The notes beneath the pieces are model-generated. The model was not told where the DNA came from and ran no database searches. It saw only the letters and a list, made by a program, of their open reading frames with translations. The position numbers and the translations under genes are program-made. This document shows, in pieces, positions 1 to 7,586 of a stretch of DNA of 10,705 nucleotides (position 1 is its first letter; each line of letters starts with the position of its first letter). The stretch covers positions 1 through 10,705 of the forward strand of contig JAEYYQ010000377.1 of assembly GCA_023428365.1 (NCBI GenBank). Reading direction: 5' to 3'. This DNA comes from Pseudomonadota bacterium (GTDB taxonomy: Bacteria; Pseudomonadota; Alphaproteobacteria; Rhizobiales; Hyphomicrobiaceae).

Positions 1-1589
1 ACCGGCCACGTGCAGACCAGCCGCCGGAGCCAAGAGGGTCTCTGCGCGGGATCCTCGGGCAGCTCGGCAACGATCACTTCGGGGGCCAATCGGCGCATGG
101 CCTCACGCTCGTGCGGACTGTCATCGATGAACACGAAGGTGTCGAGCCCGAGGTTGAGCTCGCTCGCAATGCGGCGAATATTTGCCGGTTTCGGTTCCCA
201 ATTGATGGCACTTGCCGCGAAGTCACTTGCCTTCAGCACCATCCCTGGGTGACGCTCGAACGCCGTGATGGCATCGGGATTGTTCTTGCTCAGAGCGACA
301 AGGAGGAAACCCTGACGCTTAAGCCGGAGGCACTCCTGCTGGAAAGCCTGGAACGCATTTCCGGGGAAGTCCTCGCCGCAGACAAGTCGTTCGAGACCGT
401 CGTCGCCGTAAACGCCTCCCCAGAGGGTGTTGTCCAGATCGAGTGCCAGAACCTTGGCCGGGCCGTGCGAAACCAGAGACCACGCGTTGGCAAAAGCGCA
501 TGCGAGCGCCCGCGTTGCCTCGGTGGAATAGGCAATCCGGCCGTAGAACCACAGCTTGGGATCGTGGCGCTGCGACGAAGCGATATCCGCGAGCGCATGG
601 TCAGCGTCGACCACCAGAATATTGCTGTATCGCTCTGCGACCTCCCATAAGCGCCGATTTATGAGCTGCACGGCATTGCGAAGTCCCGAGATGTGCCGGC
701 TGTCGAGCAATCCCGCTGTCGGAGCCAAAGGAACCGGTATTGAATTGATCAACAAGTGAGCAGGCGTGGACCTGGCGAACACGGTGAGCGCATCGCTGAG
801 CATGTCGGCGCGCTCGACCAGCAGGTCCCAGATCTTTGGCGCGGGCATACGCCAGTCAGCCCCTGCGAAACTGTCGAAATCGAAAAGGAGAATATGTGCC
901 TCGGCCGTGGCATTCGGCTCCAGCAACGCAGCAAGTGCGCCACCGAAATCGGATTGCTCGATGAGCGCATTGCGTCCGACTCTGCCAAAAGCTGGACCAA
1001 GATCGATCGCAAACGTATGCGTAGTCGAGAAGCCGGCAACCCGAATCCGCAGAGTTGGCAGAGCGGCAAGATGAGAAGCCAGCTTCGGACGGATCGGTCC
1101 GAGCGCTTGTGGCACACGCGGCCAAAACGCCAGAGCTAGGTGACAAGCCTCGTCCAACCCTCCAATGCGCACCAGTCGTGCGACGATGGCTTGTGCGATT
1201 TCCGGCTCGATGTTGGCGATATCGGCAAGAGCGCGCAGATCTCCGGTAATGGCGGCTTCGTTCTTTACCACGACCTCATTGAGCACATTGAGCACGCGCT
1301 GGTCTGGCGTTTGCGCCATCTCCACTGGAACGACGTGGCCTGCAAGCAGGAAGGCATTGACGAGCGTGCGAGGCACGGATTGCTTCTGGCGCACCAGTTT
1401 CGCGATTATGTTCGCAACGCGAGCGGCATCGATGCGGGACCAGTCGACGGCTTGCAGAAGGATGCGGCGAAGAGCGGCTTCAGGCGCATGATCAATCGCC
1501 GCCTCGATGACCTGGTCGAATGTCAGACCATCTGCCGCCAAGCCAGTTCCGGAACCGGACACCGCAAGCTTCTTAGACGATAGCGTCAT
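1..1589 (-). CDS. FkbH-like HAD-superfamily protein, C-terminus beyond window
   Basis: The frame is open from ATG 1589 to the left edge (529 codons seen, no stop), so the gene is partial. Residues about 1-170 are a helical N-terminal extension I do not recognise. Residues about 180-370 resemble the SGNH-like domain that precedes HAD in FkbH-type proteins. The HAD domain follows: DLDNT at 384-388, then LWGGVYGDDG at 389-398, SKNN at 434-437, NWEPK with Lys467, and FIDDSPHER at 488-495. These match the four HAD motifs in the FkbH form. In polyketide pathways FkbH proteins convert 1,3-bisphosphoglycerate to a glyceryl unit on a carrier-protein thiol. That this one loads the nearby AcpXL-like protein is inference. 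A GAGG ribosome site (1595-1598) overlaps the stop of the upstream gene and sits 5 nt before the ATG, which supports this start and translational coupling. Other FkbH-fold proteins act in surface-glycan pathways, so the substrate is open. Confidence 0.85.
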   Translation of the reverse strand, partial: MTLSSKKLAVSGSGTGLAADGLTFDQVIEAAIDHAPEAALRRILLQAVDWSRIDAARVANIIAKLVRQKQSVPRTLVNAFLLAGHVVPVEMAQTPDQRVLNVLNEVVVKNEAAITGDLRALADIANIEPEIAQAIVARLVRIGGLDEACHLALAFWPRVPQALGPIRPKLASHLAALPTLRIRVAGFSTTHTFAIDLGPAFGRVGRNALIEQSDFGGALAALLEPNATAEAHILLFDFDSFAGADWRMPAPKIWDLLVERADMLSDALTVFARSTPAHLLINSIPVPLAPTAGLLDSRHISGLRNAVQLINRRLWEVAERYSNILVVDADHALADIASSQRHDPKLWFYGRIAYSTEATRALACAFANAWSLVSHGPAKVLALDLDNTLWGGVYGDDGLERLVCGEDFPGNAFQAFQQECLRLKRQGFLLVALSKNNPDAITAFERHPGMVLKASDFAASAINWEPKPANIRRIASELNLGLDTFVFIDDSPHEREAMRRLAPEVIVAELPEDPAQRPSWLRRLVCTWP

Positions 1590-1596
1590 GCTGACC

Positions 1597-2802
1597 TCAG
1601 ATCATCGTCTCACCGCCGGTCACCAGCAGGTTCTCGCCGGTAATGAATGAGGCGTAAGGTGAGGCGAGCAGGAGTGCTGCCCCCGCCACATCTTCGACGG
1701 TGGCAAGCCGGCGCAGAGGTGTGCGCGATACCATGGCATTCCGCACCCGGTCCGGAACGTTGGCCGTAAGATCGGTGTCGACTATCGAGGGCGATATCAT
1801 GTTGACCGCGACGCCCTGCGGCCCGAGTTCCTGCGCAAGGTTCTTGCTCATGGCGTGAAGCGCGCTCTTGGCGGCAACATAGGGCAGCCAGTGATGTGAC
1901 GTCCTCCCAAGTGCTGCCGAGCTGAGGATCACAATAATTTTTCCCTTGCTTTGCTTGATCGACGGCAGGAGCTCCCGCGTCACGCGGAACGCACTGCCGA
2001 CGATGTCTTCATAGGCCGAGCGCAGGTCCTCCCACGAAAGCTCAGTGAAAGCCGCCGATTTGATCTTGGGGCCTGCGTTGTGAACGAGAATATCGAGCCC
2101 ACCGTTCGCGCCAATATCTGCCGCGAGTTGACGGACGTCGGCATCGTTCATGACATTGGCTTTGATCAACCGACACATTCCGCCAGCGGCCATAATCTCC
2201 TGCTCGAGGGTTTCTGCCGCCGCTCTGCTGCGATGGTAGTTGACCCAGACGAACGCTCCCTGATCTGCAAAAAGACGCGCGATCGCCCGCCCAATTCCCC
2301 GCGAGGCACCTGTCACGAGAGCGGTGCATCCATCGAGCAATCGGCCTTTTGGAAATAGCGGAATATCAGCCTGCCGGGGCTGCTCTTCGGTCAATCGCAG
2401 AACCTTGACGAGCGCCGTCCCTCTGAGGACGCAAGTGCCATCAGCCTTGGCTATCGTCGTATGCAGCGTAACGAGGCGAGTCTCTTCGTCGATCTTTTCC
2501 ACCGTTGCACGCGCCTCGACCGTCTCGCCGACGAAGACGGGGCGGGTAAACTCGATGCTTTGCGAAACGTAGAGTGCTCCGCGCCCGGGGATCTTGGTGC
2601 CGACGAGGGTGGACAGCAGGCTTGCGTGAAGAAAACCATGCACTACGCGTTGCGCAAATTCCGTACGCGCAGCAAATTCCTCGTCGACATGAAGCGCATT
2701 ATAATCACCCGATAGACGCGCAAACGCCGCCACGTCCTCGGCCGTGATGCAGCGTGACAAGGTCTCGGTCTGGCCAAGTTTCAGCTCGTGTAAGCGATCC
2801 AT
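1597..2802 (-). CDS. MaoC-type hydratase/dehydratase fused to FabG-type ketoreductase
   Basis: A 401-residue two-domain protein. Residues 1-136 are a MaoC/PhaJ hotdog domain: SGDYNALHVD at 31-40 contains the catalytic pair Asp33 and His38, and VVHGFLHASL follows at 53-62. Residues about 154-401 are a short-chain dehydrogenase: the nucleotide-binding motif TGASRGIG is at 164-171, NAG at 242-244, and the triad is Ser295, Tyr308, Lys312. The C-terminal TGE-LLVTGG pattern is typical of FabG. The fused enzyme should reduce 3-ketoacyl thioesters with NAD(P)H and interconvert (R)-3-hydroxyacyl and trans-2-enoyl thioesters, which are two consecutive elongation steps in one chain. Both active sites look complete. 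Whether the carrier is ACP or CoA cannot be told. It is first in a minus-strand operon with the FkbH-like gene 7 bp downstream, and is divergent from the acpXL operon. No strong Shine-Dalgarno precedes the ATG at 2802. Confidence 0.9.
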   Translation of the reverse strand: MDRLHELKLGQTETLSRCITAEDVAAFARLSGDYNALHVDEEFAARTEFAQRVVHGFLHASLLSTLVGTKIPGRGALYVSQSIEFTRPVFVGETVEARATVEKIDEETRLVTLHTTIAKADGTCVLRGTALVKVLRLTEEQPRQADIPLFPKGRLLDGCTALVTGASRGIGRAIARLFADQGAFVWVNYHRSRAAAETLEQEIMAAGGMCRLIKANVMNDADVRQLAADIGANGGLDILVHNAGPKIKSAAFTELSWEDLRSAYEDIVGSAFRVTRELLPSIKQSKGKIIVILSSAALGRTSHHWLPYVAAKSALHAMSKNLAQELGPQGVAVNMISPSIVDTDLTANVPDRVRNAMVSRTPLRRLATVEDVAGAALLLASPYASFITGENLLVTGGETMI

Positions 2803-3013
2803 CCGTCGTCTGCTTTAACGCACCTTCATATGCGATTGGGCGAGGATCGATATCCAATCGCGCGTGCGGGGATCTTGACTTTGGTTAAGTCCACGCACCG
2901 CCACCCTTGTTAGAAGGCCAGGCGACGTGCGGGAGTTGTCTTGCCCTATTTAAACGCAAGAGGCTCTCGGAACTTTTGCGCGATGCGTTGGCGCCTTGAA
3001 TAGGACAGCAGGG
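2803..3013. promoter_or_regulatory. divergent intergenic region with two inverted repeats
   Basis: This 211-bp gap separates the two divergent operons and must hold both promoters unless transcription enters from elsewhere. A perfect 8-bp inverted repeat, GCGATTGG (2832-2839) and CCAATCGC (2854-2861), has a 14-bp spacer, so the half-site centres lie 22 bp apart, about two helical turns. A second one, GACTT (2877-2881) and AAGTC (2887-2891), is flanked by GTGCG (2864-2868) and CGCAC (2894-2898) and could form a bulged hairpin. TTGACT at 2875-2880 resembles a -35 element, but I see no good -10 at the right distance. I found no convincing nod box, NifA site or -24/-12 promoter. The regulatory role is inferred from position and symmetry. 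Confidence 0.45.
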
Positions 3014-3295
3014 ATGGCTTCAACTTTCGAAACCGTCGCCCGGATCATCTCGTCGACGGGCGGTGTTCCAATAGAGACGATCACGCCCGATAGTCACGTG
3101 ATGAAAGATCTCGAGGTCGATAGTCTCGCGTTCCTCGATGTCACATTTGAGATCGACCAGGCTTTTGGAATACGGCTGCCGATTGAGGATTGGCTGCAGA
3201 ATGCGGATGGAGGCTACGAAGGCGAGAAGTATTTTATTTTGCGCAACCTTTGCGGTCACATAGATGAAATCTTAGGCGCGGCAGCACCGACCTGA
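3014..3295 (+). CDS. acpXL: AcpXL-type acyl carrier protein for very-long-chain fatty acids
   Basis: A 93-residue acyl carrier protein. The phosphopantetheine site is Ser37 in DLEVDSLAFLD (32-42). Features specific to AcpXL rather than ordinary AcpP are the ITPDSH motif near the N-terminus, FEIDQAFGIRLPIEDW after the Ser, a longer loop (NADGGYEGE), and YFILRNLCGHIDEIL at the end. In rhizobia AcpXL carries the chain that becomes 27-hydroxyoctacosanoate of lipid A. I chose ATG 3014 because AGGA (3002-3005) lies 8 nt upstream and because AcpXL proteins begin at this point. An in-frame TTG at 2996 would add six residues and is less likely. It heads the plus-strand operon, 12 bp before fabZXL. A second, housekeeping acpXL elsewhere in the genome is possible, given the unusual gene set here. 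Confidence 0.92.
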   Translation: MASTFETVARIISSTGGVPIETITPDSHVMKDLEVDSLAFLDVTFEIDQAFGIRLPIEDWLQNADGGYEGEKYFILRNLCGHIDEILGAAAPT

Positions 3296-3307
3296 TCGGA
3301 TCAGGCC

Positions 3308-3775
3308 ATGCGCCTCGAATTTTTCCAAATGCTCGACCGGATAGAGCAGCTGAATATGGAGACGGGTTCGCTCGTTGGCCGGGCTAAGGTTCCCAAGACG
3401 AGTCCTGTATTCGAGGGTCATTTCCCGGGCCATCCTTTAATGCCCGGCGTTTTGCTGCTCGAGACGATGGCGCAGGCTGCCGGATATCTGCTGCTCACGC
3501 TCGGTGGCTTTTCGCGCATGCCGTTCTTTGCCAGCGCCAAGGAGGCGAATTTTCGTTCCTTTGTGACTCCCGGCAGCGATCTCAGCGTCCATGCGACGCG
3601 CGTCCATGACGGTTCCGGATACGCGGTGGTCGACGCTTATATTCTGTGTCACGGCAAACGCGTTTCCGACGCTCGCCTCACCATGCGCAACGTCCCGTTT
3701 CCGAGCGTAGCGTTGGAGCAGCATGTGCGCCGGGAGGGTGCCCGGCTCCATCTCGCTCTTACGGCTCGTGCCTGA
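3308..3775 (+). CDS. fabZXL: FabZ-type 3-hydroxyacyl-ACP dehydratase, XL family
   Basis: A 155-residue single hotdog-fold protein. FEGHFPGHPLMPGVLLLETMAQ (35-56) is the FabZ signature, with catalytic His38 and acidic Glu52 in place. The N-terminal LEFFQMLDRIE and the central PVFEGHFPG stretch follow the rhizobial FabZXL pattern more closely than housekeeping FabZ. It should dehydrate (R)-3-hydroxyacyl-AcpXL to the trans-2-enoyl form in the cytoplasm. About 30 residues after the conserved core (from roughly 125) are rich in Arg and Leu and I cannot assign them. The gene lies 12 bp after acpXL, and its TGA (3773-3775) is one base before the next ATG, so translation is probably coupled. Together with the MaoC half of the divergent fusion the locus carries two dehydratase domains. 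Confidence 0.9.
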   Translation: MRLEFFQMLDRIEQLNMETGSLVGRAKVPKTSPVFEGHFPGHPLMPGVLLLETMAQAAGYLLLTLGGFSRMPFFASAKEANFRSFVTPGSDLSVHATRVHDGSGYAVVDAYILCHGKRVSDARLTMRNVPFPSVALEQHVRREGARLHLALTARA

Positions 3776-3776
3776 C

Positions 3777-5012
3777 ATGCCAGCGCGACGCACCGAAGTG
3801 TGGATCACTGGGATCGGGCTCGTCAGCTCGCTCGGAGAAGGTCTCGCGGAGCATTGGGAGCGTTTGGGTCCGCACGCTATGCCCGCCGTAGCGGTAGACA
3901 GTGTGCGCCATTCCCCATACCTCATTCATCCCCTGGTTTCGCTCGACTTCACCAGACAGATTTCGAAGACGAGCGATCAGCGTCAGATGGAGCGATGGCA
4001 GCGGATCGGTGTTTATGCCGCCGGCCTCGCGCTTGCTGACGCCGGCATCCTCGGTGATCCTCTGCTGTTGGACAAAGTTGACCTCGCGATTGCCGCCGGA
4101 AATGGGGAGCGCGATGTCGCCTTGGATACTCGCGTCCTCGAGGCCGCTGATACAGATGAGGTGCCAAGGGGTGGGCTCAATCAGCGCCTCATGGCGGGGT
4201 TGCGGCCTACGTTCTATCTGGGTCAACTTTCCAACCTTCTGGCCGGAAATATCTCGATCGTACACAAGGCGACGGGCTCCTCTCGTACTTTCAAGGGCGA
4301 GGAGATGGCCGGTGTATCCGCGCTTGAGGACGCTGTCGCACGGATTGCTGCCGGCCAGAGCGAACTGATGCTCGTGGGAGGGGCCCTCAATGCCGAACGG
4401 GAGGATCTTCTCCTCAACCTGGAGCTCGGCGGTGCGCTGCTTCAGGGCAGCTATCGACCGATCCGGGCACGGACCGAAGCGGGCGGCGGCATGGTTCCGG
4501 GCAGCATCGGAGCGTTCCTGGTTCTCGAGGCTCCGGAGCATGCCAGGATTCGCGGCGTCAAACCCCACGCAAACGTTGGCGCGGTCGCTTCCGACAGATC
4601 GCGCCGCAAACCGGGTGACGCCGTAGCCTCAGCCCGGAGACTGCTGCAATCCTTGGCGCCGCTCATCGACGATCGTCGTCCACTCGGTGTGCTGAGTGGA
4701 GCAAGTGGAGTCGAGCCGGCAATGCAGGAGGAAGCTCAGTTTCTGAAAGAACTAGCAGGCGAGAGCCTCGATATTGCTGTTCGCGCCTATGGCAGCATGC
4801 TCGGGCATGGCATCGAAGCGCATTTTCTCACCGGAATTGCACTTGCAGCCCTGGCTTTGTCTAAGGGCTCTTTTTATGCGCCCTTCGACGGGACAGAGCA
4901 TGAGCGCGAGATACGACCTGGAGAATGCCGGCAGATTCTCGTGACCAGCTTCGGTCATTGGCGTGGCGAAGCCCTCGGCCTCATCGACGCGATCCCAGAG
5001 GGCGCATCGTGA
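3777..5012 (+). CDS. fabF2XL: Ketosynthase-like protein without active-site Cys (chain-length-factor-like), copy 1
   Basis: A 411-residue thiolase-fold protein of the FabF2XL type. It starts with EVWITGIGLVSSLGEG (7-22). Where a ketosynthase has TAC-SG it reads IVHKATGSSRTF (161-172), so no cysteine is present. The usual NAHGTST histidine loop is replaced by LSGASG (306-311), while the second histidine survives in MLGHGIEAHF (341-350, His344). Loss of Cys and one His means it should not condense alone. By analogy with the KS-beta/chain-length factor of type II polyketide synthases it probably pairs with the intact ketosynthase encoded next. I chose ATG 3777, one base after the fabZXL stop. 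From there residues 1-180 align without gaps with copy 2, starting at 6361. An upstream in-frame ATG at 3723 would overlap fabZXL by about 50 bases and is unlikely. Confidence 0.85.
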   Translation: MPARRTEVWITGIGLVSSLGEGLAEHWERLGPHAMPAVAVDSVRHSPYLIHPLVSLDFTRQISKTSDQRQMERWQRIGVYAAGLALADAGILGDPLLLDKVDLAIAAGNGERDVALDTRVLEAADTDEVPRGGLNQRLMAGLRPTFYLGQLSNLLAGNISIVHKATGSSRTFKGEEMAGVSALEDAVARIAAGQSELMLVGGALNAEREDLLLNLELGGALLQGSYRPIRARTEAGGGMVPGSIGAFLVLEAPEHARIRGVKPHANVGAVASDRSRRKPGDAVASARRLLQSLAPLIDDRRPLGVLSGASGVEPAMQEEAQFLKELAGESLDIAVRAYGSMLGHGIEAHFLTGIALAALALSKGSFYAPFDGTEHEREIRPGECRQILVTSFGHWRGEALGLIDAIPEGAS

Positions 5013-6289
5013 GCCAAACGCGTCGGGATCATAAAGGCCGACCGGTTGTCGCTATCACCGGAATTGGGGTTGTAACTTCCCTTGGTCTCGGCACGACCGA
5101 TAACTGGTCGCGACTGTGCGCGGGGGAATCGGGTATCCGGCCAATCGTCCGTTTCCCCACCGACGGCCTGAAAACCACAATCGCCGGCACCGTCGATGCG
5201 CTTCAGGTCGAGCCTTATTCCGCGTCAGATCTCGCGACGGTAACAGCCGAAGCAGCCGGCCGCGAGGCCGTCGCTCAGGCAGGAATTGGTCAGCGCGGCG
5301 AATTCCCTGGACGTCTTATCGTGGCAACATCACCCTCCGAGCTCGAATGGCCACACCTGTATGCACTCCATGCAGCCGGAGATGGCGCGGCGCCGGGATA
5401 CACGCGGCTTCTCGCCGCCGCACGTACCAAGGTTTTCTCCGGCTTCGCCCGTCACGTGCGGTTTGCCAGTATCGCCGACCGCCTTCAGAAAAGCTTTGGC
5501 ACACGCGGCGAGCCACTTTCCGTCTGCACGGCCTGTGCATCTGGTGCGACGACGATCCAGCTCGGTGCGGAAGCAATCCGCCGCGGTGATCTCGATGCGG
5601 CGCTCTGCATCGGCACCGATGCGACGGTACATCCGGAAGGACTCATCCGGTTCTCACTGCTGTCCGCATTGTCGACCAAAAACCATGCGCCTGCAAAAGC
5701 CTCCAAACCTTTCGCTAAGGACCGCGACGGGTTTGTCATGGCCGAAGGCGCCGGAGCGATCGTGATCGAAAACTACGATCGCGCCAAGGCGCGCGGCGCA
5801 CGCATCCTTGGCATCGTTCGCGGCTGCGGGGAAAAAGCGGATCATTATCACCGCACACGCTCCGAACCGAGCGGAGCAGCCATCGTTGGCGCGCTTCGCA
5901 AGACATTCGACGACGCCGGTCTCACTCCGCAGGCCATCGACTACATCAATGCGCACGGCACGAGCACGCCCGAGAATGACAAAATGGAATATCTGTCACT
6001 CAAGGCCGTATTTGGAGAACGCCTCACCACAACTCCGATCAGCTCCAACAAGTCGATGGTCGGACATACCCTGATTGCAGCAGGCGCCGTCGAGGCCGTG
6101 TTCTCGGTGATGACGATACAGACGAGCACGCTGCCGCCGACCATCAACTACGATGTTCCCGACCCGGAGCTTCCGCTCGACGTGGTGGCGAACGTAAAGC
6201 GTGATGCCCTCGTGACGATCGTCTTGTCGAACTCGTTCGGCTTCGGCGGGCAAAATGTCTGCCTCGTTCTGTCCGCGGAGCCCGCATGA
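5009..6289 (+). CDS. fabF1XL: Beta-ketoacyl-ACP synthase with complete active site, copy 1
   Basis: A 426-residue ketosynthase of the FabF1XL type. All catalytic residues are visible: Cys176 in TACASG, His316 in NAHGTST, Lys348 in NKSMVGH and His353. The glycine-rich SFGFGGQN end is also present. It should condense malonyl-ACP with the acyl chain on the AcpXL-like carrier. Compared with FabF there is extra sequence between about 105 and 165 (SELEWPHLYAL, then a helical stretch), shared with copy 2 and possibly part of a long-chain pocket or partner surface. I chose GTG 5009 because it overlaps the previous stop (GTGA), has AGAGGG 6 nt upstream (4997-5002), and gives an N-terminus the same length as copy 2 (GRPVVAITG versus GRPLVAVTG). 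The in-frame ATG at 4925 would run deep inside the previous gene. Confidence 0.9.
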   Translation: MSQTRRDHKGRPVVAITGIGVVTSLGLGTTDNWSRLCAGESGIRPIVRFPTDGLKTTIAGTVDALQVEPYSASDLATVTAEAAGREAVAQAGIGQRGEFPGRLIVATSPSELEWPHLYALHAAGDGAAPGYTRLLAAARTKVFSGFARHVRFASIADRLQKSFGTRGEPLSVCTACASGATTIQLGAEAIRRGDLDAALCIGTDATVHPEGLIRFSLLSALSTKNHAPAKASKPFAKDRDGFVMAEGAGAIVIENYDRAKARGARILGIVRGCGEKADHYHRTRSEPSGAAIVGALRKTFDDAGLTPQAIDYINAHGTSTPENDKMEYLSLKAVFGERLTTTPISSNKSMVGHTLIAAGAVEAVFSVMTIQTSTLPPTINYDVPDPELPLDVVANVKRDALVTIVLSNSFGFGGQNVCLVLSAEPA

Positions 6290-6291
6290 AA

Positions 6292-6340
6292 CGGCAGTGA
6301 AACGCCGGCAGGAAAAACGCAGCGGCGCGGCACACTGCCG
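6292..6340. repeat. inverted repeat between the two ketosynthase pairs
   Basis: CGGCAGTG (6292-6299) and CACTGCCG (6333-6340) are perfect inverted repeats separated by 33 bp. They occupy most of the 71-bp gap after the first pair. No T-tract follows, so it is not a classic terminator. It could be an mRNA structure that tunes expression of the second pair, or chance in GC-rich DNA. Confidence 0.35.
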
Positions 6341-6360
6341 CCGGAAAGGACGCGTGACGA

Positions 6361-7578
6361 ATGCTTGAGGGCGGCAACGAGGTCTGGATAACCGGCATCG
6401 GGCTCGCAAGCTCGGTCGGCGAAGGGAACGTAACACATTCCGATATCCTGACTGGAAGCCTCTCCGGAATGCCTGTCCTCGATGAGATCACCTTCGCGCC
6501 CTACCCCGTGCATCGGCTCGCATACCTGGATTTCTCGAAGCAAATTCCAAAGAGCAGCGACCAGCGGCAGATGGACGGCTGGCAGAAGCTCGGCGTGTAC
6601 GCGGCAGGTCTCGCCCTCGAAGATGCCGGACTGAAGGATCAGCCCGAACTACTCGATCGAACCGATCTCGTCGTGGCAGCAGGCAGCGGAGAGCGTGACA
6701 CGGCAGTCGACTGCAAGGTTCTCGAAGCGGGCGACGCGCTCGGCAATTCATCTCTGCGCGCCAATGAGATCCTGCCAAGCGCGTTGCGACCGACGCTGTT
6801 CCTTACCCAACTGTCGAACCTGCTCGCCGGTAACATCTCGATTGTCCATCACGTCACCGGCTCTTCACGCACCTTCATGGGAGAAGAGACGGCGGGGCTT
6901 GCCACGATCGAGAATGCCTTCCGAAGGGTTGCCGCGGGCCAATCGGACATCTGCCTGGCAGGAGGTGCGCTGAATGCCGAACGCCAGGATCTGCTTCTTG
7001 GTTACGAGCTTGGCCACAATCTCTGGCACCATCCGTACGCACCCATCCAGGATCGCGCATCTCGAGTTGGCGGCTTTGTTCCGGGAAGTGTCGGCGCGTT
7101 TCTTGTCATCGAGCTGCGTGAGCACGCTGAGGCACGCGCAGCACGCCCCTATGCCCGGCTGACGGCAGTCGAAACCGATCGCGACAGTCGGCGATTGAAT
7201 GCTACCGTGAATCCCCTGGCGCAAGTGATGGCCCGAGTCGAAGAGCACATGGTGACGCGCCCTGCTGGTGTATTCAGTGGCGCCAGCGGCGTCGCGCCGG
7301 TTACGGCCTCGGAACTCGCCTTTCTCGATACCCTGAAGACCAGCGGGAAAATTGACTACGCCTGGGTTTACGGAAATCTGCTCGGGCATTCCGTTGAGGC
7401 GCATTTTCCGGCAGGGATTGCGCTGGCCGCTCTTGCCTTGCGGTCCCGACATCTATCGCTGGCGCTTGTCGGCGAAAGTGCCTCCTCCGACGACTTCAGC
7501 TCCGTCGACCGCATCATTGTGACGGCGGTTGGACATTGGCGCGGCGAGGGATTGGCCCTCCTCGAATCCATCCTGTGA
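6361..7578 (+). CDS. Ketosynthase-like protein without active-site Cys (chain-length-factor-like), copy 2
   Basis: A 405-residue paralogue of the gene at 3777. Its first 180 residues align to copy 1 with no gaps: EVWITGIGL, SSDQRQM, GVYAAGLAL, NLLAGNISIVH. The nucleophile region reads IVHHVTGSSRTF (161-172), again lacking Cys. The first catalytic-His loop is FSGASG (305-310). The second His remains in LLGHSVEAHF (340-349). The same substitutions in both copies argue that a non-condensing, partner role has been kept by selection rather than being decay. The regions after about residue 210 and around 255-300 differ clearly from copy 1, so chain length or partner choice may differ. ATG 6361 is preceded by GGAAAGGA (6343-6350), 10 nt upstream. 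The 71-bp gap before it is the largest inside the operon. Confidence 0.85.
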   Translation: MLEGGNEVWITGIGLASSVGEGNVTHSDILTGSLSGMPVLDEITFAPYPVHRLAYLDFSKQIPKSSDQRQMDGWQKLGVYAAGLALEDAGLKDQPELLDRTDLVVAAGSGERDTAVDCKVLEAGDALGNSSLRANEILPSALRPTLFLTQLSNLLAGNISIVHHVTGSSRTFMGEETAGLATIENAFRRVAAGQSDICLAGGALNAERQDLLLGYELGHNLWHHPYAPIQDRASRVGGFVPGSVGAFLVIELREHAEARAARPYARLTAVETDRDSRRLNATVNPLAQVMARVEEHMVTRPAGVFSGASGVAPVTASELAFLDTLKTSGKIDYAWVYGNLLGHSVEAHFPAGIALAALALRSRHLSLALVGESASSDDFSSVDRIIVTAVGHWRGEGLALLESIL

Positions 7579-7586
7579 AAGAGCCC

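Noticed and set aside
111..650. Plus-strand open frame of 179 codons opposite the FkbH-like gene
   Set aside because: It is antisense to clear HAD motifs on the minus strand and its product shows no family features.
2803..3013. Possible nod box or NifA/sigma-54 promoter in the divergent gap
   Set aside because: ATC/GAT-like pieces occur at the inverted repeat, but the 47-bp nod-box order is not met. I found no TGT-N10-ACA, and no TGGC with TTGC at the -24/-12 distance.
3759..4568. Long minus-strand open frame of 269 codons
   Set aside because: It lies opposite the first chain-length-factor-like gene. Its sequence has no domain and reflects codon bias of the real gene.
4925..5008. Upstream ATG start for the first intact ketosynthase
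   Set aside because: It would overlap the preceding gene by 88 bases. GTG 5009 has a good ribosome site and matches the paralogue's N-terminus.
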